From Diaporthe sp. PMI_573 (lineage: Eukaryota > Ascomycota > Sordariomycetes > Diaporthales > Diaporthaceae), in the NCBI GenBank assembly GCA_021399435.1, contig JAJTUP010000051.1:310001-374000 (forward strand): 64,000 bases of DNA. The letters run 5' to 3'. A program made the position numbers and the translations under genes. A model generated the notes under the pieces. It was not told the origin of the DNA. It searched no databases and worked only from the letters and a program-made list of their open reading frames with translations. Numbering within the stretch: the stretch's first letter is position 1; each line of letters begins with the position of its first letter. Shown here piece after piece: positions 29,474 to 40,916 of the stretch.

Positions 29474-30428
29474 GGAGACGGTACGATAAGCCTGAGATGT
29501 CACTGCAATCGATTTGCCGCAAAACTTCGCGGTGCAATCAACCGATTTGCAGATATGTCTGAGATCTTCGGAGAGTGATTGGGTTTCTAGCATCAGGGTT
29601 ATGAAGTTCAGCTTTGAGGGCTCTAACGGTGTCCAGTATACTTTACATTGATAATTAAAATGGTATAGAGCATGTGGGGACTATAGATGGGACAAATGGG
29701 TCCACAAAATGCAATATCGGCGTCTATGAAACCTATTAGTCAATATCTACTGTGGATCATTGAAATACCCTGTGACAAAATGAGGGCCAGCAGAAGTAAG
29801 GGTGATAAACTTCTAAGGCTGGCAGGAGTGATCGCCGCAGTTTTGGGGTTGGAGCTTGGATAGTTTCATTCCAACTCCCACTTTAGGGATTGATAATCAT
29901 ACAGAGATGGGAAGAATCGACATTTGAGCATCATACCTCTTAAATTATATGATAAATCCTTTTGGCGGTGTCATTCTTCTTCAAAGTGTCATAGATGAGA
30001 TGCAGATGTATACTTGACGTTGAAAGGATTTGAAAAGATCGGGTAATTAGATACTCCCGACCCCATTGCATACAGGCGATGAAGCCAATGATCCTTACAT
30101 TGTGAAACCCACTCGCCAGATGCAACAGTACCTTTGTTAACGTTCTATTCATTATAGCTGCGAGATATATCCATACTCTGTTTACATTGTGAATCAGGCC
30201 ACTCACTTGTTACCACATTACAGATATCAAGATCACACGTACCCAGTACTGGCGAAGGCAAGGCAGTAAGATTCACTCGAGGCTCGCCAACCAATTTTCC
30301 AACATGGATTCCGGTCTCCGGCGTAACTTATCTCTTTGTGTAGTCATCTGTACCCCCACAGTGGGTGACACAAGGAGAGGGGATCTTGGTGCCCCACTAA
30401 GCGACGCTTATCAGTCTTTAGGAACATC
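29474..30428. other. Intergenic, no supported gene
   Basis: AT-rich, with scattered stops in all frames. It would have held the missing front of the HET-like fragment downstream, but no HET-domain motif is readable here. Confidence 0.35.
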
Positions 30429-30722
30429 ATGAGGCCAGCTATAAAGACTCTGATAAGAAAAGAGATGATAGTCTCCGAGAATGGCTGCTTCGGAATCAGC
30501 GTGGGCGGCGTGAAAGATCGCGATATAGTGGTGATATCCCCAGATGTGGAAGTTCCATTGGTTTTGACGCCAGATCCGTCGAAGTCGGCAGACGGAATTG
30601 TGCACTACAAGATGGTGGGAACGGCTATCATTGACGGGGTAATGACAGAAGGGGAGCTGTTTGATGAGGAATTTGTCGAAGAGATTGCAAAACTAGATGA
30701 GGTGGAATTCTGCATACACTGA
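30429..30722 (+). pseudogene. C-terminal fragment of a HET-type incompatibility protein
   Basis: The 97-codon frame matches only the final part of HET-domain proteins: a VSENGCFGISVGGVKDRD strand, then DIVVISPDVEVPLVL (compare the IVCVLFGCSVPVVL block of the full HET protein at 33706-35637), then YKMVGTAIIDGVMTEGEL near the end. The HET domain itself, normally 400 or more residues upstream, is missing. The fragment is probably a truncated relic, or the last exon of a gene whose front I cannot recognise. It lies 3 kb from the intact HET gene, on the other strand. Confidence 0.55.
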
Positions 30723-32327
30723 GCGGGTACAGCAAATAAAAAATATATTATATTTGTTGCTTGGATTTCTTAGGTATCAAGGGTCCTGGTAAAGAGAGTT
30801 GTATTTATGTGTCGAGTCTTGCCTGCAATACCATTCTTATCAAGTTTCTCTGGCCGCAAGGTGGCGGCTGGCGAGTTGGTTCTTCAGAAAAGAGTGAGAG
30901 CGTTAAGATCTCCCTTCCAAACCACCCCCACAGGACCTTTATCTCGATATGGTCAATGTCCTCCTGCTCCGCGGGAGCGTCTTGCTTGGAGGCCAACGCG
31001 ATGTAGAAGCACTCGCGTACCAGGCCGGTATCCGGTCCGTGTATCATGCTTGCAGGCCTTTTAGATGGCGAAAAGCATGATCCTTTTCGTATTGACAATC
31101 TTCTCGTCGCGTATCGCGTGAAGGAAGATGTAGTAGTTTCGCGCCGCCCCCGGGTGATTGGAGATCTTGTTCAGCGCGCCAGCGTTGGCGACCTCGCGAG
31201 TCACCGCGGTTCACAGTGTGCTCTTGCTGTCGGAAAAAACATGGGACTGCATGGTGAGGTTGGTGAGAGAAGCGTGGAGGTGTTCTGAGGGAGCAGAGCA
31301 GCAAGGATCATTTAGGCTCGCGAAAGAGAGAGAGAGGAAACATGCCGGAAAGGCTGCGTTCTAGGGCCAAAATGCCCCACGGAGTGAGCAGTCAATGCGG
31401 CCCAGTGGACTGGGCCAGTGACTGGCTATCACAGCCCAAAATGTTCGGCCAAAGAAGAAGGAAGCTTGAGGGGACAGTCCAGTCTGAAGTCGACAAAAGA
31501 AACAGGTTCCATTGATGGCCTGTCAAACCAAAACAAAAGAGAGAAAGTGATAGCCAGCCACAGAGGAGGTCTCGTTCCTGTTACATGAAACACTCGCCAT
31601 TCTCGAGATTAAGGCTCGCAGCAGCCTTGATTTTGAAATCAGATATTCATACAACCATTATCAGATACCATACAACCTTTCCGAACTAATCCTGCCACCC
31701 CATATACAAATTCAAGTGAACTATTAGTTCACTATATAAAGAATTGATGTAACCAGACTAACTGCTATACCATGTTATATGAGGCCTACTAGGGTTTGAG
31801 CTTGTGGGACTTGACCAACCACAAAGCCCAATAACTCCTAACCACTGTATTCCGACTTAGTAGAGGAATTCAAGCGACCATAGCCCATACTAAATTACAT
31901 GTACTATTCATATATATATAATAGTATTACCTTGGGCTTCGGGACGTGGGACCTCTGTGCGTGGATGACTGCATGTGGTCGCCGCTCGGGCTGTACCAGC
32001 TCTTAGTTACACCAATGCACCCAGACATGCATTACACTGCAACTTAAACAAACCAGTCAAACAGACGTCACCCAAATTCTCGGCCCAATGTGAAATTATC
32101 CTGGAATTCCAAGCATTCCTGACACACACAAACGTGATGCAGACATGGCATTATCAAATAGCGGACTTAAGCGGGCCTATGACCGACCCTCACCGAATCC
32201 TTGCCGGTTAGACCCGACCAAAACATGAATCCGGTAAGGAGCGTAAGAATTCCGGGTCATCTCACCTGTACAACTTCACTCACCCCTTATTCTCTTTCTC
32301 GTTGCACAATTTTGATATATCGTCACG
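30723..32327. other. Mostly non-coding; possible unresolved minus-strand gene at 30805-31240
   Basis: On the minus strand two coherent pieces occur: one near 31190-31060 (ALNKISNHPGAARNYYIFLH) and one near 31035-30808 (LVRECFYIALASKQDAPAEQ). They are in different frames and I found no convincing canonical intron to join them, so no gene is called. The rest (31400-32300) is AT-rich with no feature apart from the promoter of the phosphate carrier. Confidence 0.35.
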
Positions 32328-33451
32328 ATGGCTGCCTCTCCCGTCGCCCTAGCCGCCCCAAAGGCGCCCGAGGGCATCGACCTCTACTCCCGCTTCGCCC
32401 TCGCCGGCGCCCTGGGGTGCTCCGTCACGCACGGCGCCTTCACCCCGGTTGACGTGTCCGTTTGTCCCCACCACTCTGCCTCAGCTCAAACCAGACGCGA
32501 CATATCACTGACACACCCCAAAGCGTCAAGACCAGGATCCAGCTGGACCCAGCCACGTACAACCGCGGCATGATCGGCGGTTTCCGGCAGGTAATCCGAA
32601 ACGAGGGCGCCGGCGCCCTCCTGACGGGCTTCGGCCCGACCTTCACCGGCTACTTCATCCAGGGCGCCTTCAAGTTCGGCGGCTACGAGTTCTTCAAGAA
32701 GCAGTCCATCGACCTCCTGGGGATCGACAAGGCGCGGCAGAACCGCGCGGCGGTCTACTCCGTGTCTGCCGCCAGCGCAGAGTTCTTCGCGTCCATCGCC
32801 CTGTGCCCCCTGGAGGCCACCCGTATCCGCCTCGTGTCCACGCCTGGCTTTGCTAACGGCCTGATCGGTGGGTTTGGGAAGATCCTCAGGCAGGAGGGCG
32901 TGGGGGCTTTCTACTCTGGCTTTGGCCCTATCCTCTTCAAGCAGTATGTCGGGTCTCGATAGGAACCTCGGACTGGGCGTATCAAAAATGAGGCGAAGCT
33001 GACAGATGCATAGGGTTCCCTACACCGTGACCAAATTCGTTGCCTTTGAGAAGATCTCCGAGGCCATCTTTGCTCAAGTAGACAAGTCCCAGCTGTCCAG
33101 CGGTGGTCAGACGGCTGTCAACCTTGGATCTGGACTTCTTGCCGGATTCGCTGCTGCCATTGTTTCTCAACCCGCTGATACCATGTTGTCCAAGATCAAC
33201 AAGACCAAGGGTCTCCCTGGTGAGAGCACTGTCTCTCGTCTCATCAAGATTGCTGGTGAACTTGGCTTGCGCGGCTCTTTCGCCGGTCTTCCTACTCGTC
33301 TGTTTATGGTTGGTGGACTGACCGCTGGACAATTTGCTATCTACGGCGACATCAAGAAGGCTCTTGGTAAGTTCTATTACCCTCTTCCATTCGCAGCTCA
33401 CGCTAATCCTGTAACCTAGGCGCCACAAATGGTGTTGAGATTTCCAAGTAG
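32328..33451 (+). CDS. MIR1: Mitochondrial phosphate carrier
   Basis: Four exons (32328-32455, 32524-32943, 33014-33366, 33420-33451) give 310 aa, a normal length for the mitochondrial carrier family. The first donor is an unusual GTCCGT, but the splice recreates the first signature PVDVVKTR. The three Px[DE]xx[KR] signatures are at residues 40 (PVDVVKTR), 138 (PLEATRIR) and 236 (PADTMLSK); the second and third variants are specific to the phosphate carrier (Mir1/Pic). The protein imports phosphate with H+ into the matrix for ATP synthesis and sits in the inner membrane with six helices. No long cleavable presequence is evident. It converges on the HET gene with a 254-bp gap. Housekeeping gene. 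Confidence 0.95.
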
Positions 33452-33705
33452 ACGACGGCATTCTGTGACAGCCATGAATCCACGGATCGTTTCAGTAGAA
33501 ATGAGTTAGAAGGCTCAGTATAGAGATGGGTGGACGGCTCTTTTAGACAAGAACATTTACTAAAACTGACCTAAAGACAAGATTTACTAAGGAAGGATAG
33601 AATAGACATGTAAACTTATCATTCTAGCGTCCTCTAGCATAAGAGGGTGGACTTGTACTACAAGGGAATAAAAGGGGAACATTACTAGGTCGTAGTCTCC
33701 CTTCC

Positions 33706-35637
33706 CTATTCGATACAAAATGTCCTTTCCGACAAGTCAACCTGGGCCAAGCATTGTCCCTCCATATACCCATCAAGGAAACATTCCCCAACAAAAGCCC
33801 AAGAATCCTCAAGATCAGAACGCCGCCGTAGCACAACAGGAACGCTGCATCCAAACAGGACGCAAACAATATCCCCCTTCATGGCCTTGATCGGGGCAAC
33901 GCCGATTTTTCCGTTGCAAGTAACGATCAAACGGAGCGACATTCTCACCACGGTGTCGAAGAACCTGTTGAAAAAAGTGTTCTGGACCATCTCGTCTTGA
34001 TTTGGAGCTCCCGAAGCTGTTGACGACTCGATGATCGCAGATGCCTCCTCGCTGTCCCGCAGAATGCCCTCGAGGCTCCGCCCGTGAATCTGAAGGGCCT
34101 TTGTCCAATCGAACCATTCTTGGAACCCCCTGATGACGGCAGGTGCTGTTGAGTCCGACCGTATAAGCTGAGCACACAGCCACATGAAGTCTCCAAGGAA
34201 CTCCGAGGCAGGCATAGCCGTCTGCAGATATCGATCCTTGCGGTCCAACACCAGACTTTTGCAGACGCTTCTGAGGATTTCGGATGGCGAGCGTGCCACA
34301 GGATCGGCAGACGTTGCGGGAAGTTGTGGAGAGTTCAGCGGGGAAGTACTTTGTACCAACTCAGTACTCCCAGATGCGGCCAATCCATCTATTGTATCCA
34401 AGATGATACCGCGAGTGAAAAGTTTCGAGCCCGCAAATTCGTATATCGCTGCATTGTCCTTGGACGCGGCGTAGCAAAGCGAGGGCTCGCTAGAGTCAGA
34501 AATAGCCCAGATCGGCCGGAGGTTTCCGATATGCGTCCTTGCGCTCTGACTGACCATCAGCGGAACCACCAGAGGGTCGACCGTCGTTCGCCAGTCAGGT
34601 ACCCAGGATGGCAGCGAGGAGCCAGGTGTGTGTGAGTTGAAAAAGATGGAAGCAAAGCAGATGATGTCCAGGGATTTGTAGTGCTCGATGAAAGACCTCG
34701 CAAAGTTGAGGTATGTCTCCTCGACGCTGATGGAGTAATTAACGGACAAGACCGAGCCGTCAGTGGCAAGTCCCCGGACACCATACAGACGGTCCCGGTC
34801 GTCCGTGGCCTCGAAACATGAGCTGTAAGCAGCCAATGTCACAACAGAGATGCTGCTGAGCCTGCCAGCTCCAGGCTTCATCCGTTCATCATGCAGCCAC
34901 TGTACTAGTCTCTTCCGGTTCCACCCGGACCGAAAGGCCGGCGTCCATTTGAACGGAAGAGCTGTGCACTTGTCCCCGGCCGTCAGGGCAGCCTCGACGG
35001 CAGACCTGGTGACACTCCGCGTCCCGTACCAGAACGAAAGGCTTGCAGGTAGCGCATATTCCTGCAGGGTCCAGATCCGTGTCCACCACTTCTGCTGGAA
35101 GAATTCCAACAGTGCGGCCCAGTGTGGGTGGTAGCGATCGTGCTGAAACAACCGGCGGAGCTCTTCGAGGCCGATTTGTCCCTGCCGGACTTCCTTGTCG
35201 AGAAGTTCAATAAAGTCGATTGCTTGGTCGGTGTTGTCAGATCCCTCACCCAGCCAGGCAATCACCTCCTGGGCATTGCTATATATCTCCCCCATGAGTT
35301 GGACTTGGTGAACCCTCTCGGTGACATTCAACAAGTCAATGCAGATTGAATCAATCCACCACCACGTATCGTCAAACAGAGAGCCCTTTGATTTTAAGGC
35401 GTGGAGGAATTGCTGCAGTGAGTCGAGGGCTTGGAGCCGCTGCTCGCCGATTTGAAGGGTATGACTTCTTGTGGCACCTGCTTCATTGTATGACCAGGTG
35501 TAGGAAAGGGCAAGATAGGGAGGAATGGGTCCTTCGAGAGAGAAGGTCTGGATGATGGCGGTTGTGTGATTACCATCATGACCGAATTTCACCAGTCGTA
35601 CCTGGTTGGGTTTGATTGGAATGTAGAGACCAGCCAT
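33706..35637 (-). CDS. Heterokaryon incompatibility (HET) domain protein
   Basis: Single exon. The frame is open from 35733, but the ATG at 35637 (MAGLYIPIKPNQVRLVKFG) is the likely start because the HET module follows directly; it gives 643 aa. HET-domain blocks are clear: YLALSYTWS, then WWWIDSICIDLLNVTERVHQ, MGEIYSNAQEVIAWLGEGSD and RIWTLQEYALP. The C-terminal part has the usual DIVCVLFGCSVPVVL strand and an EGQCL-type end. HET proteins trigger regulated cell death when unlike strains fuse, usually through interaction with other allorecognition proteins; many paralogues have no tested role. No TIR, WD or NACHT domain is attached. No break is visible. Confidence 0.92.
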   Translation of the reverse strand: MAGLYIPIKPNQVRLVKFGHDGNHTTAIIQTFSLEGPIPPYLALSYTWSYNEAGATRSHTLQIGEQRLQALDSLQQFLHALKSKGSLFDDTWWWIDSICIDLLNVTERVHQVQLMGEIYSNAQEVIAWLGEGSDNTDQAIDFIELLDKEVRQGQIGLEELRRLFQHDRYHPHWAALLEFFQQKWWTRIWTLQEYALPASLSFWYGTRSVTRSAVEAALTAGDKCTALPFKWTPAFRSGWNRKRLVQWLHDERMKPGAGRLSSISVVTLAAYSSCFEATDDRDRLYGVRGLATDGSVLSVNYSISVEETYLNFARSFIEHYKSLDIICFASIFFNSHTPGSSLPSWVPDWRTTVDPLVVPLMVSQSARTHIGNLRPIWAISDSSEPSLCYAASKDNAAIYEFAGSKLFTRGIILDTIDGLAASGSTELVQSTSPLNSPQLPATSADPVARSPSEILRSVCKSLVLDRKDRYLQTAMPASEFLGDFMWLCAQLIRSDSTAPAVIRGFQEWFDWTKALQIHGRSLEGILRDSEEASAIIESSTASGAPNQDEMVQNTFFNRFFDTVVRMSLRLIVTCNGKIGVAPIKAMKGDIVCVLFGCSVPVVLRRRSDLEDSWAFVGECFLDGYMEGQCLAQVDLSERTFCIE

Positions 35638-35757
35638 GGTATTAAGATCAATCGCGGGTGGGAAGGTGTGACAATTGTGAAAGTTTTTGGTTTTGAAAGA
35701 ATGGGAATCAGCTCGGTATTTATTACTTTGCATTCAACGTGACCTACTACTGTGAGT

Positions 35758-35918
35758 GTGTGAGAGAGAGAGTGTGTGTGTGATGTTGGGCCCCAACTGC
35801 ATCCGCTGTGTGGGTTAAGCGCCCACAGCCTCCCAAGGATTTAAACCTGGTCCATACGATTTCTGGCACACCTTTTTCCCTTTGGTTACCAGTAGAACGT
35901 ATCACCAACTTAACTCCA
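35758..35918 (-). repeat. tRNA-derived SINE-like element, copy B
   Basis: On the minus strand it has an A-box-like TTAAGTTGGTGATACG and a B-box-like GGTTTAAATCC about 60 bp later. It shares most of its length with copy A (23085-23221) and ends in a CA/CT microsatellite, as SINE tails often do. It lies directly upstream of the HET gene and may supply part of its promoter region. Confidence 0.5.
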
Positions 35919-36564
35919 CTTCAACATGTGTAAAATGTCCTGGCCAGAGTTCCATTAGGCGCTGATCCTGTGGTTGGTGTGGGGGTGGCTGTGAGCAACC
36001 CAGTACCAACAAATAAATGATTGGTCTTGGTGAGATGACCAACTTACTAGCCATCCATCAATGCCTGAACGAGGAAGACACTGCAGCGTCTTATGTATTG
36101 GAAATGGAGAGAAGATCCCTTGTCTTTATACACATAGCTTTACCGATGCAGATGGTAAGCATCAGGTGTTGTCAGGATATCCTCAAATTCGTACACGACC
36201 ATGTCGGCCCATCTATGGAGTTAAGTAGTCTACACATATTGATCCGTTCAATACCCCCCCCCCCGGACCAATGAAACCACCTGTGTGGGGAAATATGGCA
36301 CCCATTACGAGTGTGAAGAAACACGCGAAGCCTCAAAACCGAGGCCGTCCAGTACTCCTATGCAGATGCCGCCGCCAGCAAACGATGAGGACGAAGGCGT
36401 CGACGCGGAAGTAACTATTTAGATGGAGAAGAGAGAGAGGGGTGAGAATCATTGCCAGAGGTGATAATCATTGCCAGGGGAAGAGTGGTGAGAAGCCATC
36501 CATCACCACGACGTTAAAGGTGGTATCACAGCCCAGAGGTCAAAGGGCTGTGAACGTCATCATA
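35919..36564. other. Intergenic, nothing recognised
   Basis: Contains a C homopolymer run at about 36256-36268 and short GA repeats near 36430. No gene is supported; the long plus-strand frame that begins at 36442 is antisense to TIM50. Confidence 0.4.
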
Positions 36565-38253
36565 TCACGGCTTCCCCCCGGACCCGGAGCCGTCCGGCCC
36601 GGGCGTGAACCAGCCGGTGAAGGAAGTCTTCATGCTGTTCATGGCCTCCTTCTGCGCGGCCTCCTGCAGCGCGGCCTCCTCCTTGAGCCACTTCTCCCCG
36701 TTCTCCCGGATCATCTTCTCCATCTCCTCGTAGTTCTTCTGGCCCCTCTCGCGCGCAATGTCCTGCAGCATCTTGCCCTGCGCGAACGCCGTGGCTGGGT
36801 CCTGCTCCCCCTCGGGCATGACCATGACGCTCAGGTTCTGGGGCTTCAGGCCGAACAGCCCGCCCAGCGCCGCCATGCCGCTGTTGCCCCTGTGCGGGTG
36901 CCTCTTGCGCTCGGCCTCGAGCTGCTTGTTGAACTCGGCGCGCGCGATGCCCTCGCGCCGTGCGAACTCGGTCGGGATGTGCTTGCCCTCGAAGGACTTG
37001 AGCACCTTGCGCACGTCGCTGTACTGCATCGTGTGGATGTACTCGAGGAAGGGGATGAGCGAGACCAGGTCTTTGTCCTTGGGGTCGCCGGTCCATTTCG
37101 GCAGGACGATTGCGTTCTCGGGCTGGGCGCGGACGTGTTGTGGGTTTGTGTCGATCATGATGACCTTGGAGAGGTCTCGGTTCAGGTAGGCAAGGTCCTG
37201 TTGATGTGCGGGAGTTGTCAGCAAGCTCAATCACCAGGCAAAACGTCGGACACAGAGGACGGGAAGGGTGCTTACCTTGACAATCTCGCCATCCTTATAC
37301 TTGGTGGCCTCTCGGAACAGTGGCCAGACAATAAAGCGGTAGGGGTCCAATTTGCGCACAAGAGGCTCGCCCATGGCGAAAGGCACAGAGGTAAAGAGTA
37401 CAAGCTCATAATACTGGCTGAGATAATGCAGGAAGTAGTCGGCGCCAGGTCTTTTCGCCAACCGCCAGCCGTGTTCACGAGTCCATTCGCTATGCACAAG
37501 CATGTCCTCGAGACTGATGCACAGTGTGTATGGCCGCTCGAACATGGGGTCTGGGTCGGGCAGCAGCTTCTCGAAGGCAGGCTCGTGGTAGTACGTCATG
37601 ACCTCGCTCATGCGCGTCGAGGCGCGGTTCCACCAGAGACCCAGGCCCCAGCCATTGGGCACCTCTGGGTGCCTGCGCTCCTCCTCGTCGTCCCAGTTCC
37701 GGCCAAGATAGACAACGCCACCGACCATACCCGCGAGGGAGGCAGCAAACATGTAGTTTGCGAAGCGCTGCCGGCGCTTCTCGGTCGAGGAGACGTATGC
37801 GGAGGCAGGAAGCTCGCCCTTACCACGCCCGCCGCCTGCGCTCGTAGGCGCATCACCCTCGACACTCTCCAACGCGGCCTTCTGGTTCGCGGCTGCCTGT
37901 TCGTACGCAAAGGTAGATGGGATACCCTGTGTAAGGTCGGGAAGCTCAGAGAGGGGGATCTGCGCTTCGGGCTCGACAGCCTTTGGTTGTTCTGAGGCGG
38001 CCTTGGCGGGTTCTGAGGGAGCGCGTCTCGACGCGGGCGAGGAGGGAGTCTGCTGTTGAGGCCTGGATGGTCTTTGGGGCGTCGTATTTGATGGGGCGAA
38101 TCTCGAGGTCGGTTTGTTGTCCTTGGCCATTCCCCTAGTCCATATTGTTGAAGCAGCTGCCAATGCAGGCAGAGGTCTGCGGGTTGGTGCAGCAGAGACC
38201 CATCTCGACACAGCAGCCGGCTGGGCCAGGCGCAGGGCTGCCCGTGAGAGCAT
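36565..38253 (-). CDS. TIM50: Mitochondrial inner-membrane translocase subunit Tim50
   Basis: Two exons (38253-37276 and 37197-36565) are joined in phase 0 by a 78-bp intron (GTAAGC...CAACAG), giving 536 aa. The N-terminus is a Ser/Arg/Ala-rich mitochondrial presequence (MLSRAALRLAQPAAVSRWVS), followed by a disordered Pro/Gln/Ala region. One membrane span lies at about 167-184 (YMFAASLAGMVGGVVYLG). The FCP1-like intermembrane-space domain follows, with SLEDML at 248-252 in place of the phosphatase DxDxT, as is normal for Tim50, then WRLAKRPGADYFLHYLSQYY, YKDGEIVKDLAYLNRDLSK and VIMIDT. Tim50 is the presequence receptor of TIM23. The C-terminal charged helical extension fits filamentous fungi. 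Essential housekeeping gene. Confidence 0.96.
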
Positions 38254-39500
38254 GATGGAGGACTTGTGGATTGACTTTTTGATCGGATCCGAAAAAGAAA
38301 AAAAAGAAAATCAAGTCTTGAACCGTTGCCAAATTACAGCCCAGACAGGCGCATCGTTGGGGAGGGGGCGGGCAGAAGAGCAGAGTCGAAGGTGGAGTGG
38401 AATCGAATCCAGGTCGAGCAGCCGGGTCGCCAGGTTATTTCGTCACCATAGAAAATTCAGAAGCGACAAGCTCATCGGAGGAGGGCGGTGGCCCGAGCTC
38501 CTCGAGAGTTGTTATCGATTGGGCCCTTTTGTTGGTACACCGTTTATCGTCCTGCATGAGGGTTAGGGGACATTGAGGGTGGGGGCAGGAGGGGTTTGGG
38601 TTCGGGTCGCAAACGGTGGCGTGTTCGGCGTTTCCCGGCCGGCGACTAATAACGTGCGTCTGCAAGTGTGCAGGTGCCGTCACTTACGGCAGTAACGGAA
38701 CGGTACTACGGTACTACGCAGTAGCTCAACCGGGTCCAGGTTTCGTCTGGAGTCGGTCTTGTCGGTCTCCCGTCGATGCGACTTGACGATGCTACTCCTC
38801 CTCACTTGTTTCCCCGCAAAGCATATGCAACCTCTCTCTCCTTCCTTTCCCCGCCTCACACGACACAACCTAATCTGAACTTGTGTCTGTGATTGATCGA
38901 GTGTCTTCTGCTCCTACTTTAACTGTGGCGACCCTCCTCATATCGTCACTTCTACAACATCCGACCTGCAGACCTGCCCGCAACTGCAAGTCATCCCATG
39001 TCCCGCATCAGCCCTTCTCCATCCTCCCAAATCTTCACGATGGCCGGTGCGGATGCTGCACTCTGAGGGTGGTTCCCAGTCGTCGGTCTGCCTCCCAGTT
39101 AGCACTCACGATGGGACCACCCTCTGAGTCCTGCACATCATCATTCGAACCCACATTCAACCACGCATAGACGTTACTCCCTACACTTTGCCCCCCGGAT
39201 CGGGAGTTCCGGCACTTACCGCGGAGACCTTCAAATCGAGAATACCAAATCGAGAATACCAAATCGAGAATACCAAACCATCAAACCACCACCGCAACAC
39301 CGTACTACCACGCGAGTTCCAGTCGGCTTTGGGTCAGTCACATCACGCGACTACAATTACCGAGCATACAAGATACCCATTGGCATATACCATCGATACC
39401 AAACACCACGATTACTGCTATCGAGCACAGCGAGTTGGAGTTTTAACGGACATCGCCACCATACAGAATCCCCATCAACCCCCCAGCCTACCGACTCACG
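38254..39500. promoter_or_regulatory. Divergent promoter region between TIM50 and the F-box-like gene
   Basis: About 1.25 kb separates two genes transcribed in opposite directions. It includes a GC-rich TIM50-proximal part and a long CA-rich leader before 39501. A 14-bp unit repeated three times lies at 39233-39274. No ORF here is convincing. Confidence 0.4.
39233..39274 (+). repeat. Three perfect 14-bp tandem repeats
   Basis: The unit AAATCGAGAATACC occurs three times in a row without mismatch (39233-39246, 39247-39260, 39261-39274). It lies in the likely 5' leader or promoter of the F-box-like gene. Confidence 0.95.
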
Positions 39501-40460
39501 ATGCCTCGTAGGCCCGTCAAAGGCGCCCGAGCCAGGGGCCTCGCCTCCCCCACCCCCATCTCGTCCAGCGTGACCACCCCGATCAGCTCTGCCTTGACTT
39601 CCGCCTACACCACCGAAGCCGAGCTCGACCCCGACGACCCCAACAACCTTGCCATCGGCGCCCTGACCCTCGACGTCCCCATCGCCAACAGGAAACCGCA
39701 AAAGCAGATGGTCAAGCCCTTCCGCTTCATGGACCTTCCCTCGGAGCTACGAATAAAGATATATGCCTTCCACTTTGGAGACATCGGCCCCGTCGTCGAC
39801 CTCGAGCCGGGCAACTACTTCACCATCCACAAGAAGCTGTCCGTCCTGCGCGTCTGCCGCCAGTTCTACCGCGAGGCCTCACACGTCTTCTACAGCTCCA
39901 AGACCTTCCGGGTGTTCCCCATCGACGGCCGGTACTCGAGGAAGAAGCTGGGGCTGCTCGCCCGCCTCAAGCCCCAGTCCCGCGCCCACCTCACGTCCCT
40001 GGAGCTGCGCCTGGGGCCGGGCTTCAACAAGCCCTACCGCAGCTGGGCCGTGAGCGACCTGCTCGGCCTGAAGGACTGTGTGAACGTCAGGCACCTCTCG
40101 GTCTATGTGGAGATCGACCCCAGCGACAACATCTTCAACGGGTGGCGCAGGTCCAACGGCTTCTACGAGGCCTTCTCGCAGGGGTTACTGGATGGCCTGC
40201 TGCAGGGGCTGCCGGGTGTCGAGTCGGTGCAGTTCGACGCCAACACCGCGGTTAAGAGGGCGGGCGACATGATGCAGGGCCTGCTGGGGGTGGTCGCCAC
40301 CAGTGACCTCCCAGTCACCTGGGGCCCGGAGAGGGGCTGGACTGACAACGAAGACGAAGAGGTCGACCACGAGCCACCCATGGGCCCGACTGCTGCGATC
40401 GACTGGAGTCTTCCCCCCCACGCCGTCATGGCCGCACTGGCACAGGAGGTTGTGGCATAG
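39501..40460 (+). CDS. F-box/2EXR-like domain protein, function unknown
   Basis: A 319-aa intronless protein. A Ser/Thr-rich, disordered N-terminus (1-70) leads into RFMDLPSELRIKIYAF (76-90), the fungal F-box-like motif, and then LSVLRVCRQFYREASHVFYSSKTFRVF (113-139), the block that follows it in 2EXR-type proteins. The remainder has alternating hydrophobic segments and a C-terminal acidic stretch (DNEDEEVDHEPP). The F-box would bind Skp1 in SCF ubiquitin ligases, but most fungal paralogues are untested. The start follows an AC-rich leader; the upstream repeats at 39233 may be in its UTR. Confidence 0.8.
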   Translation: MPRRPVKGARARGLASPTPISSSVTTPISSALTSAYTTEAELDPDDPNNLAIGALTLDVPIANRKPQKQMVKPFRFMDLPSELRIKIYAFHFGDIGPVVDLEPGNYFTIHKKLSVLRVCRQFYREASHVFYSSKTFRVFPIDGRYSRKKLGLLARLKPQSRAHLTSLELRLGPGFNKPYRSWAVSDLLGLKDCVNVRHLSVYVEIDPSDNIFNGWRRSNGFYEAFSQGLLDGLLQGLPGVESVQFDANTAVKRAGDMMQGLLGVVATSDLPVTWGPERGWTDNEDEEVDHEPPMGPTAAIDWSLPPHAVMAALAQEVVA

Positions 40461-40916
40461 GAAGTTTGGTTTCAGGCACTGGAGTTCGCTGGGTTTTGAT
40501 TTATAGCGGCGTACATTGGAATTTGGCCCATGGGATCCAGGCTTTTCGTATTGTGCTGTTTTGCAAGGTAGTGTGGGCTCGCTTTCCCGTCGAGGACTCT
40601 CTTCTCCCTACGAGCGACGAATGAACGCGCTCAGTTTGTCGGCTCTTTCTGATAATCATGAATTAACGACTACTCGTTTGATTATTGCTTCGCTTTCGTC
40701 CGAGGACCGAATGTATCTCCGCTTGCGATTGTTTGGGCGACTGACTGGCTGGCTCTGGGTGGCATGACAGCCGAATTGGTGATCATATAGTCATTACCTA
40801 CGTATCTATATTATATCACAATCAAATCCTCGCACCTGCCTGGAACCTCCTGAACGCATGTCTGATCCGCGGCAGCCGTCGCCATCCTCAACTCACCCCG
40901 TCACTCGCCCTCAAGA
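40461..40916. other. Convergent intergenic spacer
   Basis: 456 bp between tail-to-tail genes, with only short ORFs. No feature is recognised beyond presumed 3' UTRs. Confidence 0.4.

Noticed and set aside
31044..31304. Several overlapping ORFs on both strands
   Set aside because: Only fragments are coherent and no canonical splice joins them; reported as an unresolved possibility.
36442..37995. 517-codon plus-strand frame
   Set aside because: It is antisense to TIM50, whose exons, intron and motifs are unmistakable; the frame is a product of high-GC codon bias.
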